A stretch of DNA of 34,477 nucleotides from Bacteroidota bacterium. GTDB taxonomy: Bacteria; Bacteroidota; Bacteroidia; Sphingobacteriales; Sphingobacteriaceae. Positions 15,239 through 22,514 of this stretch are shown here, piece after piece. The stretch lies in the NCBI GenBank assembly GCA_018266935.1, contig JAFDZL010000448.1, forward strand, positions 1-34,477, in the 5' to 3' direction. The notes under the pieces were generated by a model. That model was given only the letters and a program-made list of their open reading frames with translations. It was not told the origin of the DNA and made no database searches. A program made the translations under genes and the position numbers. Positions within the stretch are counted from its first letter, which is position 1; each line of letters begins with the position of its first letter.

Positions 15239-17662
15239 TCACTCGCTCCTTAAGCTCTTCACCGGGTTGGTCAGCGCTGCTTTGACCGACTGGAAGCTGA
15301 TCGTGCCAAATGCTATAACTATCGTCGATACGGCGGCGAAAGCAACGCTCCACCAGGGTACGTCTTGCCTATAGGCAAACCCCTGAAGCCAATGCTGCAT
15401 AGCCCACCAGGCCGGGGGCGCAGCCAGGACAATAGCTATCGCAACGAGCTTGATAAAGTCGATCGAAAGCATGCTGACAATGGTTGATACTTTCGCGCCC
15501 AGCACCTTGCGGATGCCTATCTCTTTGGTGCGCTGCTCGGCAGCATACGCAGCCAGGCCAAACAGCCCCAGGCAGGCGATAATAACAGCCAATGAGGTAA
15601 ATATGAACGAAAGCGTGCCCATGCGCTGCTCTGCCTGGTAAAGGTGATCGAAATCTTCATTCATAAATGCGTATGAAAATTGCTGGGCCGGCGCTAACTC
15701 GTTCCAGATATTCTTCAACTGCCCTATCGTACGCGTGGCATCGCTCGTTTTGATCTTTACGCTCAATTCAGCGTTATTGGGCTGATACATCAGGATCAGC
15801 GGGCCTATATTGTCCCTCAGCGAGCTGAAATTGAAATCCTTTATTACGCCGATGACATGAAAGGTCTTAAAATTCTTCCCGTAATCGTCCAGCGGGCGGT
15901 AAAGGTTTTTATTGACGGGATCGGTCAACCCCAGCAGGCGCGCCGCCGATTCATTCACTATCATAGCAGAAGAATCCGTCGGCATCTGATCGGAAAAATT
16001 CCGGCCGGTCAGCAGTTTCATGTCAAGGGTAGGTATATAATCCTGGTCCACATCCCAAAGTTGCGTCAGCGTGCCCTGGCGTGCATTCATTCCGCGGTCT
16101 TTAAATACCGAGCCATTGCTCCGCCAGCCGTTCACCGGCACGAAACCAGTTAAAGTGGCATCGCTTACACCGGGCAGCTGTTTTACCTGCTGCTTAAAGA
16201 GGGCCGACCGCTGACCAAGCGCTGAAACGTTATAGACGGTCAGAACCTGGCTGCGGTTATAGCCAAGGTCCTTATTCTGAATATATTTGAGCTGGTTGTA
16301 GATCACTAAAGTGCCTATGATGAGGAAAATAGAAATAGCAAACTGGAACACTACGAGAAAGCTGCGCAGAAAACTATTCCCGAAACCGCCTGCCAGCTTG
16401 CCCTTAAGCACCTGTACCGGCCTGAAAGCAGACAAAAATATCGCCGGATAAGAGCCGGCAAGGCACCCTATAACCAACACCGCAACGAATAGCACCGGAA
16501 CAAAGACAATCAACAGGTGCGGGGTAATCACAAGTTCTTTCCCCGACAGCTGATTAAACAACGGTAACAGCGCATAAGCCGCAACGATGGCGATAAGCGC
16601 AGCGGCAAACGTCACCATAACCGATTCGGTAAGAAATTGAATGATGAGATATTGGCGCGGGGAGCCCAAAACCTTACGGACACCCACTTCGCGCGCGCGC
16701 CCCGCAGAACGTGCAGTGGATAAATTCATGAAATTGACGCAGGCTATCAGCAAAATAAACAGTGCGATCGCCGAAAAGATATATACATATTGAATATTGC
16801 CGTTAGGTCCCATTTCGGCTATTTTATTTGAACGCAGATGGATATCGCCAAGCGGGGTAAGCATCATTTTAAAACGGTTGCCGCTTTTCTCAAAATTGCT
16901 GAAGCTGGTGTGTAAAGCGGCCTCCAATTGTGCCCCTACATTGTCATGAACGATCTTCGGAAGCGCTGCTGATATTTTTGCAGGAGTAGTGCCGGGCTTT
17001 AGCAGCAGGTAGGTTTGAAAATTACTGCTGAGCCATGAGTTTTCCCTGCTTTCGTTCAAAGTCGGCATCGAAAGAAAGAAATCGAACCTGAAGTGCGATT
17101 GCTGCGGAATGTCTTTGATAACACCGGTGACCTTGAAGGGTTTATTATCATTAAAGGTCAGCGTTTGGCCCACCACATTGATGCGGTTAAAATATTTTTT
17201 TGCCATGCTTTCGGTGATCACTACTGAGTTGGGGTCGGATAGCGCGGTATTCGGATTACCGTCGATCATCGGCAATGTAAAAACCTTAAAGACCGAATTG
17301 TCGCAATAAGTAACCTGGTCTTCATGTATATCCTGCGTACCCTTACGTACCTGGAAGTTTCCTGCCTGCCGGAATCGAACCGTACCGGCGATCTCGGGGA
17401 ACTGAGCTGCAAGGGTTGCCGCTAAGGGTGCAGGGCAAACAGCGTCTTCGGATAAATCGCCGTTGTATTTTACCTCTTCATCTGCCCGGTAAATGCGATC
17501 GAAATTCCGGTTGAATTTATCAAAACTCAGCTCGTCGCTCACATAAAATACGATGAGTAAACAGGTTGCCAGCCCCAAAGCCAGGCCCAAAATATTGATA
17601 GCGGTAAACGCTTTATTTTTTAACAGGTTGCGAAGGGTGGTTTTTATGAAGTTCCTGATCAT
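15239..17662 (-). CDS. MacB-like FtsX-domain ABC transporter permease
   Basis: The 807-residue protein has two repeated halves. Each has a periplasmic MacB_PCD-like domain (first starting after the membrane helix INILGLALGLATCLLIVFYV; second around the NQLKYIQNKDLGYN region) followed by a three-helix FtsX domain. Hallmarks are STARSAGRAREVGVRKVLGSPR at the first FtsX and AEQRTKEIGIRKVLGAK at the second. These large permeases occur in many copies in Bacteroidota and use an ATPase encoded elsewhere; none is adjacent here. They are implicated in mechanotransmission or export, not in import across the membrane. The ATG at 17662 is preferred to an in-frame TTG at 17680. GTAC boxes lie 80 to 130 bases upstream. 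Confidence 0.92.
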   Translation of the reverse strand: MIRNFIKTTLRNLLKNKAFTAINILGLALGLATCLLIVFYVSDELSFDKFNRNFDRIYRADEEVKYNGDLSEDAVCPAPLAATLAAQFPEIAGTVRFRQAGNFQVRKGTQDIHEDQVTYCDNSVFKVFTLPMIDGNPNTALSDPNSVVITESMAKKYFNRINVVGQTLTFNDNKPFKVTGVIKDIPQQSHFRFDFFLSMPTLNESRENSWLSSNFQTYLLLKPGTTPAKISAALPKIVHDNVGAQLEAALHTSFSNFEKSGNRFKMMLTPLGDIHLRSNKIAEMGPNGNIQYVYIFSAIALFILLIACVNFMNLSTARSAGRAREVGVRKVLGSPRQYLIIQFLTESVMVTFAAALIAIVAAYALLPLFNQLSGKELVITPHLLIVFVPVLFVAVLVIGCLAGSYPAIFLSAFRPVQVLKGKLAGGFGNSFLRSFLVVFQFAISIFLIIGTLVIYNQLKYIQNKDLGYNRSQVLTVYNVSALGQRSALFKQQVKQLPGVSDATLTGFVPVNGWRSNGSVFKDRGMNARQGTLTQLWDVDQDYIPTLDMKLLTGRNFSDQMPTDSSAMIVNESAARLLGLTDPVNKNLYRPLDDYGKNFKTFHVIGVIKDFNFSSLRDNIGPLILMYQPNNAELSVKIKTSDATRTIGQLKNIWNELAPAQQFSYAFMNEDFDHLYQAEQRMGTLSFIFTSLAVIIACLGLFGLAAYAAEQRTKEIGIRKVLGAKVSTIVSMLSIDFIKLVAIAIVLAAPPAWWAMQHWLQGFAYRQDVPWWSVAFAAVSTIVIAFGTISFQSVKAALTNPVKSLRSE

Positions 17663-17743
17663 GACAATTTTTTCCCACAATCATTCCAATACAATGCCAC
17701 AATATTAACCAACTGATATGCAATACATTAAGACCTTTATGGG

Positions 17744-17791
17744 TGTACGTTATCGGGCAGTTCATGTTCAAAAGCGTACGATGGGCGTACA
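17744..17791. repeat. Three GTAC-centred boxes upstream of the FtsX permease
   Basis: TGTACG (17744-17749), CGTACG (17775-17780) and CGTACA (17786-17791) share a GTAC core. The second and third cores are 11 bp apart, one helical turn, and the first and last boxes are inverted relative to each other. They lie between the permease start and the osmC terminator. This could be an operator or enhancer for the permease, which is transcribed leftward. Evidence is the repetition alone. Confidence 0.4.
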
Positions 17792-17827
17792 AAAAAAGAG
17801 CGTCCCGATATAAAATCAGGACGCTCT
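17791..17827 (-). terminator. Intrinsic terminator of the osmC-like gene
   Basis: AGAGCGTCC (17797-17805) and GGACGCTCT (17819-17827) form a perfect 9-bp stem with a 13-base loop. On the minus strand the stem is followed by a run of seven T (complement of 17791-17797). It lies 21 bases after the stop of the OsmC gene, the right place and orientation for its terminator. Confidence 0.88.
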
Positions 17828-17848
17828 CAATGTCGGATTTTTATTGTT

Positions 17849-18274
17849 TTATACGTATTGAACGCTCAAGGTGATCGGCACGCTCAACGCACGCGAAACA
17901 ATACAATTCGCTTTGGCGCCTTCGGCAAATTCTTTGAATTTGGCTTCATCAACTCCATCGATCTTTGCACCCTTCAGGTCCAGGTGGATATGGGTAATCG
18001 TTGGAACACCGGTAAGGTCAAATTCCAGGATAGCTTCGGTATCCAGGTCGCCGGGTGTAAAACCGGCTTCAGATAGTCCGTAACCTACCGCCATGGTAAA
18101 GCATCCGGCATGCGCTGCGGCTATCAGTTCCTCGGGATTGGTGCCAAAACCGCCGTCGGCGAAACGGGTTTTAAATGCGTATTGCGTATTGTTGAGCGTC
18201 GTGCTCTGCGTGGTAAGTTCGCCTTTACCTTCTTTAAAAGTGCCTTTCCAGTGGGCCTTTGCTGTGCGTTTCAT
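17849..18274 (-). CDS. OsmC-family peroxiredoxin
   Basis: The 141-residue protein has the two redox cysteines of OsmC/Ohr enzymes: Cys58 in [12 protein letters not shown] and Cys124 in [10 protein letters not shown]. The family's opening is [17 protein letters not shown]. Such enzymes reduce organic hydroperoxides in the cytoplasm using a Cys-Cys couple. The glycine-rich [14 protein letters not shown] before Cys58 fits OsmC better than Ohr. The ATG at 18274 is chosen over a TTG 14 codons upstream because it begins exactly at the family N-terminus. A strong terminator follows. The gene is alone in its transcript and lies downstream of the divergently unrelated oxidoreductase gene on the same strand, separated by more than 100 bases. 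Confidence 0.93.
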   Translation of the reverse strand: MKRTAKAHWKGTFKEGKGELTTQSTTLNNTQYAFKTRFADGGFGTNPEELIAAAHAGCFTMAVGYGLSEAGFTPGDLDTEAILEFDLTGVPTITHIHLDLKGAKIDGVDEAKFKEFAEGAKANCIVSRALSVPITLSVQYV

Positions 18275-18385
18275 AGTTGTAAGTTTTAATTTAAAGGTAT
18301 ATAAATTGTTATTCAATTTTTTTCAATTGTCCGATTATTCCGTTTTAATACGGGGTTGGAAAACGGACAGACAGCGATAGGTTAA

Positions 18386-19456
18386 TTAATGCCACTTTGC
18401 GCGTTCGTATTGCAACGGCCATTTGGTTTCATGACCCAGCGCGTGCGCCGCACGCAGAGCAAAATGCGGGTCACGCAGCATTTCTCTCGCTAATAACACC
18501 ACATCTGCCTGCCCGGTTTGTATTATTTCATCAGCCTGTTCAGGCGTAGTGATCAGACCCACGGCGCCGGTCAATATCCCAGCTTCTTTACGGACCTTTT
18601 CGGCGAAGGGCACCTGGTAACCAGGTTTCAGCGGTATTTGCGCCGTTGCCACATTGCCGCCGGATGAACAATCGACCAGGTCGATGCCTTTTTCTTTAAG
18701 AATTTTGGCCAAAGCGACAGAATCATCTCCGGTCCAGCCTCCTTCGGTCCAGTCAGTCGAAGATATACGAACGAACAATGGCTTTTCTGCCGGCCAAACT
18801 TCTTTGACCGTATCGATGATCTCGAGCAGCAAACGGATACGGTTTTCAAACGAACCGCCGTATTCATCCGCACGATGATTGCTCAGCGGCGAATAAAATT
18901 CATGTACCAGGTAACCATGCGCCCCATGTATCTCGATCACATCAAAACCTGCTTTCAGCGCCCGAATTGCGGCGGTTTTAAAATCGGCCTTAACTTTTTC
19001 TATCCCTGCCTTATCCAGTTCTTGCGGCGGTTCCTGGCCTTCCGAAAAAGGAATGGGGCTTGGCCCAACCGTTTTCCAGCCTCTTTCAGCTTCTGGGTAT
19101 ATCTGCTTATTACCTTCCCACGGCACATGGTGACTGCCTTTACGACCTGCATGCGCAAGCTGTATGCCGGCAACGCTTCCATGCTGATGAATGAAGCCGG
19201 TTATCTCTTTCAGCTTTTCGATATGCTCGTCTTTCCAGATACCCAGGTCATCCGGGCTGATGCGACCCTCAGGAGATACAGCTGTGGCCTCGGTGAAAAC
19301 AAGCGCTGCGCCACCCAGCGCAAATGCGCCCAGATGGACCAGGTGCCAGTTGTTTGCGAAGCCGTCGGTGCTCGAATACTGGCACATCGGCGATACCACG
19401 ATGCGGTTCTTAAATTCGGTATTTTTAATTCTCAGGGGTGAAAAAAGGTGCGGCAT
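18386..19456 (-). CDS. Old yellow enzyme, YqjM/NamA-type NADPH dehydrogenase
   Basis: The 356-residue TIM-barrel flavoprotein begins HLFSPLRIKNTEFKNRIVVSPMCQYSS. It has the YqjM-type redox-tuning Cys at residue 25 and the following SSTDG. Other signature elements are QLAHAGRKGS, the substrate-binding His pair in EIHGAHGYLVHEF, and SPLSNHRADEYGGSFENR. The late ARE segment (LLAREMLRDPHFALRAA) binds FMN phosphate. It should reduce activated C=C bonds of enones or nitro compounds with NADPH in the cytoplasm, and may work in electrophile or oxidative stress defence beside the OsmC gene. The ATG at 19456 is preferred to an in-frame TTG six codons upstream. Confidence 0.94.
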   Translation of the reverse strand: MPHLFSPLRIKNTEFKNRIVVSPMCQYSSTDGFANNWHLVHLGAFALGGAALVFTEATAVSPEGRISPDDLGIWKDEHIEKLKEITGFIHQHGSVAGIQLAHAGRKGSHHVPWEGNKQIYPEAERGWKTVGPSPIPFSEGQEPPQELDKAGIEKVKADFKTAAIRALKAGFDVIEIHGAHGYLVHEFYSPLSNHRADEYGGSFENRIRLLLEIIDTVKEVWPAEKPLFVRISSTDWTEGGWTGDDSVALAKILKEKGIDLVDCSSGGNVATAQIPLKPGYQVPFAEKVRKEAGILTGAVGLITTPEQADEIIQTGQADVVLLAREMLRDPHFALRAAHALGHETKWPLQYERAKWH

Positions 19457-19548
19457 GTTGCTTTGTTTTGGCAAATATGAAAAAGTAACATGAACCGTGC
19501 CTCATGGTTTTGTAAAATCCACTTGGGTGATATTTGGATGATCAAGTA

Positions 19549-19914
19549 TCAATCCATTTTCTCTTCCCGTTTTACCAGCAGGAACTCATCATTATCCAGG
19601 GGAAGGTAACCGTATTCATAACAAAAATGATAGGTCTTGCCGTTTTGGGTATGATAGACATGCGTATGGTAATCGAAGTTCATGCCTTTTGCCGCCAGTT
19701 TTTTGAGGGTGACTTTCGTTTTGCCGGTCGGATTCAGTTCTTCCAATATCCGCCTGTTACGCTTGAGGATGTTGTTGATGTTGCGAACCATATTATAGCT
19801 GCCGCTGTTCAACTGGTTGTTATAATTGTTGCGGCACTGGTCATTACAGAATTTTTTGTCAGCGCGGCCCCGCAGAACTTCGCCGCAGTCCAGGCAATAT
19901 CTTTCTTCGCTCAT
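19549..19914 (-). CDS. Small zinc-ribbon protein of unknown function
   Basis: The 121-residue protein carries an N-terminal four-cysteine knuckle: C7-x2-C10 and C23-x3-C27 within RYCLDCGEVLRGRADKKFCNDQCRNN broken at RGRADKKF. This is a common treble-clef or zinc-ribbon arrangement. The rest is basic (NILKRNRR, GKTKVTLKKLAAKG) followed by an aromatic C-terminal part (YHTHVYHTQNGKTYHFCYEYGYLPL). Nucleic-acid binding is a reasonable inference but not shown. It is divergent from ssb over 141 bases containing two palindromes. A shared control region, and perhaps a linked role in DNA metabolism, is possible. Confidence 0.72.
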   Translation of the reverse strand: MSEERYCLDCGEVLRGRADKKFCNDQCRNNYNNQLNSGSYNMVRNINNILKRNRRILEELNPTGKTKVTLKKLAAKGMNFDYHTHVYHTQNGKTYHFCYEYGYLPLDNDEFLLVKREEKMD

Positions 19915-19935
19915 ATTCAGCTAATATATATAAAA

Positions 19936-19969
19936 AATTTCCGTTTGCAAACGTTTACAAACGGAAATT
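19936..19969. promoter_or_regulatory. 12-bp perfect inverted repeat between zinc-ribbon gene and ssb
   Basis: AATTTCCGTTTG (19936-19947) and CAAACGGAAATT (19958-19969) flank a 10-base centre that itself contains the palindrome AAACGTTT. On the minus strand the hairpin is followed by a T run and then the zinc-ribbon start codon 22 bases on. It therefore has the form of a terminator placed in the 5' leader, that is, an attenuator-like or operator element and not a gene-end terminator. Confidence 0.6.
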
Positions 19970-19971
19970 GT

Positions 19972-19994
19972 CGGTTATAAGCGGTTAATAACCG
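19972..19994. promoter_or_regulatory. CGGTTA repeat cluster with short palindrome upstream of ssb
   Basis: CGGTTA occurs at 19972 and 19982, and its inverse TAACCG at 19989, making a 13-base palindrome CGGTTAATAACCG (19982-19994) with an extra direct copy 10 bp upstream. It adjoins the larger inverted repeat and lies about 60 bases before the ssb start. A regulator binding site is plausible; no known consensus is matched. Confidence 0.4.
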
Positions 19995-20055
19995 AATAAG
20001 TTTTTAGACCTGCCGCAACTTTGTCTCAACGAAAACGAAAATCAAGTTTAAGAAC

Positions 20056-20394
20056 ATGAGCACATTAAGAAACAGCGTCCGCCTGGTAGGTAACCTGGGC
20101 ATGGACCCCGATGTAAGAAGTTTTGAGAACAACCGCAAGCTGGCCAAACTATCGCTGGCTACCAATGAAACCTACAAAAACGACAAAGGCGAGCGGGTAA
20201 CTGAAACCCAATGGCACAACCTGGTGATCTGGGGCGCACAAGCTGCAATAGCAGAAGATATCCTGAAGAAAGGCGATGAAGTAGCCATTGAAGGCAAACT
20301 GTCCAGTCGCAGCTATATCGATAAGGACGGCAACAAACGCTACATGACGGAAGTGGTCGTAAACGAATTTGTGAAACTTGGCCAAAAGAAATAA
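20056..20394 (+). CDS. ssb: Single-stranded DNA-binding protein, short form without acidic tail
   Basis: The 112-residue protein is a single OB fold with typical SSB features: NSVRLVGNLGMDPDVR, FSLATNE-like LSLATNETYKNDKG, TQWHNLVIWG, the EVAIEGKLSSRSYIDKDGNKRY strand pair, and a final EVVVNEFVKLG. It stops at KKK-like GQKK, immediately after the OB fold. It therefore lacks the disordered linker and the acidic DDDIPF-type tip through which standard SSB recruits repair and replication partners. I infer a secondary SSB and expect a full-length one elsewhere in the genome. It has a long leader with two palindromes, and a hairpin follows the stop. Confidence 0.93.
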   Translation: MSTLRNSVRLVGNLGMDPDVRSFENNRKLAKLSLATNETYKNDKGERVTETQWHNLVIWGAQAAIAEDILKKGDEVAIEGKLSSRSYIDKDGNKRYMTEVVVNEFVKLGQKK

Positions 20395-20426
20395 AGGAAA
20401 TTTCCAAACCTAAACCCTTACAATGA

Positions 20427-20464
20427 TCAGCAGGCGACTCCATAATATCGGGGCGCCTGCCTGA
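20427..20464 (+). terminator. Candidate ssb terminator hairpin
   Basis: TCAGCAGGCG (20427-20436) pairs with CGCCTGCCTGA (20454-20464) with one bulged base and a 17-base loop. The stem is GC-rich and lies 32 bases after the ssb stop. The following sequence (TAAAATCC) is not a clean T run, so termination efficiency is uncertain. Confidence 0.5.
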
Positions 20465-20486
20465 TAAAATCCTAAACCTTATTTAT

Positions 20487-20494
20487 TATTTTTG
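20487..20494 (+). promoter_or_regulatory. Candidate -7 box directly before the 20497 gene
   Basis: TATTTTTG matches TAnnTTTG exactly, but it ends only two bases before the ATG at 20497. If it is the working promoter, the transcript would be leaderless or begin inside the first codons. No clear -33 TTG is seen. Confidence 0.35.
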
Positions 20495-20496
20495 TT

Positions 20497-20772
20497 ATGT
20501 ACTTAGAAGCAAAGGAAACCGCCCGGCTGTATAAACTCCTGTCGGATAAATTGGGGAGCGACACGACCGAGGCGATGTTTAAATACATCGATAATAAAAC
20601 GGAGCGTTCAGTGGAAGCAACGATCAAGACATTAGCTACAAAGGAGGATCTTGCAAAAGTTAAATATGACCTTAGCAAAGATATTAGCAATTCCATCAAA
20701 TGGATGTTCATTTTCTGGGTAGGCCAGATGGGAGCAATATTGGCGGTCGTCTTTTTATTGCTAAAAAAATAA
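20497..20772 (+). CDS. Small coiled-coil membrane protein (DUF1640/CCDC90-like pattern)
   Basis: The 91-residue protein has a helical N-terminal half (ETARLYKLLSDKLGSDTTEAMFKYID), a central repeat-like LATKEDLAKVKYDLSKDI, and one C-terminal membrane helix (WMFIFWVGQMGAILAVVFLLL) ending in KK. This is the layout of short coiled-coil proteins anchored by a C-terminal helix, as in DUF1640-type families. Its function is unknown. The stop overlaps the start of the next small gene (TAATG), which encodes a related protein. A possible -7 box lies immediately before the start. Confidence 0.72.
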   Translation: MYLEAKETARLYKLLSDKLGSDTTEAMFKYIDNKTERSVEATIKTLATKEDLAKVKYDLSKDISNSIKWMFIFWVGQMGAILAVVFLLLKK

Positions 20773-21010
20773 TGTCGCCAGTGAACACATCCCTTGACAC
20801 ACTAGCCACTAAACAAGAGCTGCTAAGCGTAACGGAAGAAATCGGTAAGGAGTTCAGTGAGCTTCGAAAAGATATTGAAAGTTTCGCGAAAGAAATCAAA
20901 AAGAAAATGCGAGACACAAAGAAGAAATCATTCGGTGGATGGCTGTATTTTCAGTTGCATACGTGGTCGTATTCTATTTAATAGTTGTATTTATCGTTAA
21001 CAAACAGTAG
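20772..21010 (+). pseudogene. Frameshifted tandem paralogue of the preceding coiled-coil membrane gene
   Basis: The frame from the ATG at 20772 encodes MSPVNTSLDTLATKQELL and a charged coiled coil, sharing LATK-(E/Q)-(D/E)-L with the preceding protein. It then runs into a non-hydrophobic end and stops at 20981. The -1 frame of the same DNA, open from 20879 to the TAG at 21008-21010, encodes IIRWMAVFSVAYVVV followed by a hydrophobic stretch ending NKQ. This matches the RWM/KWM-plus-membrane-helix end of the upstream protein. A single -1 shift, possibly at C-AAA-AAG (20897-20903), would restore a full coiled-coil plus membrane anchor of about 79 residues. Decay, a sequencing error, or programmed slippage cannot be told apart here. 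Confidence 0.65.
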
Positions 21011-21019
21011 GGGGCTATA

Positions 21020-22444
21020 TCAAATACTCGCCGTTTTCTCCACGATTATATGGATTACATCGTCAAGCTCAAGGGCTGATGTTTCGAGGTGTTCTACAAT
21101 ATCTTTGTTCAGGGGATTAGCCAGGTTCTTCCGGTCAAATAAGTTCGTAAGCCCCAGTATGGTAGCTACCGGGCGGCGTATATTGTGCGAACTAATCGAG
21201 GCGATATCCTGCAACCGCCCGGTTTGCTCTGAAATGCGGATATCGTTCCTTTTGCTTTCGATGAGCGCGCGCAATATGTTTACCGTCCGGTCGATCATTC
21301 TTAATTCTTCCTTGCCCGGCTCGCGTATCGTGTCGTAATAAATGGCAAACGTTGCCAGCACGTCGGTATTTTGAGAGCTGATGATTGGCGTTGACCAGCA
21401 AGCTTTAAATCCGTGAGGAATAATGTATTGCCGATAATCATCCCATAACGGATCACTAGCAATATCGCTGACTATAACCTGCTTCCTATGATATGCCGCC
21501 GTACCACACGAACCCGCTTTAGGGCCAATACGGCAACCATCTATAGCCTGGCTATATTCGGCTGGTAGGCGGGGACCAGATAAAGGATGGATTTTTTCCT
21601 GAGCCTCGTCAATTTCCAGTATGGAGCAATACATTTCGGGGAATATACTTTCTATACCCGTCAGTAATTCGTCCGCTATTTCCGAAAGGGGATAACTTTT
21701 GTCAAAATTCAGCTCCAGTACGCGTTTTTCCAGGGTCAGCACCAATTGTTCGATCTTGAAGTTGCTGATATCCCTGATGAAAACCATGAGTTCGCCCTTA
21801 TATGGGTATATGTTGAGCCTAAGCCAGCCTTTACAGGCAATATCATAATATTGCAGCTTCACCGCCTGGTTGTTTTGGTAAACCCGCTCCATTTCGGGAA
21901 TGACATGATCGGCTGTCATCATACTGTCTATCATCCTGAAGTCGGCGCCATATAGCTCTTCATTTGTCATCCCAACCATTTTTTGAAAGCCCGGGTTAAA
22001 CGCGTTAATGCGCCATTGTGAGTCGAGCATAAAAAACCCTTCGTTCAGATTGGACAAGACATGCTGCACCTTGTCTGATATATTATAGGGATTGCGGATA
22101 TTCAGGTTCTCGTCAGTATAAATACCAACGCCATAGATAAGCTGATGCTCTTTATCGAAACAAAAGGACCAACTGGCGGATAAGAAATCTTCGCCATTGG
22201 TATGTATCCTGACAAATACCTGCTCAATATTCTTCAGCGAAGTCACACTGCCAAATATCTCGTTAAACCTGTTCCTGTCGGATGGATGCGACAATTGCAG
22301 TAAATTTATTCCTTTGCTTTGCTCAGCAGTATAACCGGTAAAATGAGTCCACGATTTGTTCACCGAAATAATATTCCCCTTGATATCCGTTACACAAAGA
22401 ATATCATTAGAATTGTTCAGTAAAAACGATAGCCTAGTATCCAT
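21020..22444 (-). CDS. PAS-PAS-GAF signalling protein with histidine box but no ATPase domain
   Basis: The 474-residue cytoplasmic protein has PAS 1 (about 5-115, NDILCVTDIKGNIISVN), PAS 2 (about 125-230, NEGFFMLDSQWRINAFN, ending FIRDISNFK), and a GAF domain (about 255-395, with GPKAGSCGTAAYHRKQVIVSDI). A helical hairpin follows (about 405-474) with SSHNIRRPVATILGL, whose His420 sits where a dimerisation/phospho-acceptor histidine should be. The protein ends after a second helix (LDDVIHIIVEKT). No N, G1 or G2 box is present and the DNA downstream belongs to other genes. It therefore cannot phosphorylate itself unaided, and may be phosphorylated in trans, act as a phosphatase or scaffold, or serve as a phospho-relay. 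The partner is unknown. Confidence 0.85.
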   Translation of the reverse strand: MDTRLSFLLNNSNDILCVTDIKGNIISVNKSWTHFTGYTAEQSKGINLLQLSHPSDRNRFNEIFGSVTSLKNIEQVFVRIHTNGEDFLSASWSFCFDKEHQLIYGVGIYTDENLNIRNPYNISDKVQHVLSNLNEGFFMLDSQWRINAFNPGFQKMVGMTNEELYGADFRMIDSMMTADHVIPEMERVYQNNQAVKLQYYDIACKGWLRLNIYPYKGELMVFIRDISNFKIEQLVLTLEKRVLELNFDKSYPLSEIADELLTGIESIFPEMYCSILEIDEAQEKIHPLSGPRLPAEYSQAIDGCRIGPKAGSCGTAAYHRKQVIVSDIASDPLWDDYRQYIIPHGFKACWSTPIISSQNTDVLATFAIYYDTIREPGKEELRMIDRTVNILRALIESKRNDIRISEQTGRLQDIASISSHNIRRPVATILGLTNLFDRKNLANPLNKDIVEHLETSALELDDVIHIIVEKTASI

Positions 22445-22514
22445 AAAAGGATATTTATTATCGTAAAATTACCACAATAGTTTGCGTATTAAGCAATAAA
22501 TAATAATATTATTT

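Noticed and set aside
17685..17710. A -24/-12-like sigma-54 promoter on the minus strand upstream of the FtsX permease (TGGCAT then TTGG).
   Set aside because: The distance between the GG and the TTG is one base too short and the GC of the -12 element is missing.
20895..20910. Programmed -1 frameshift signal like that of dnaX.
   Set aside because: The site is C-AAA-AAG, lacking the first A of the efficient A-AAA-AAG heptamer, and I could not identify a clear downstream stem; kept only as one option in the frameshift finding.
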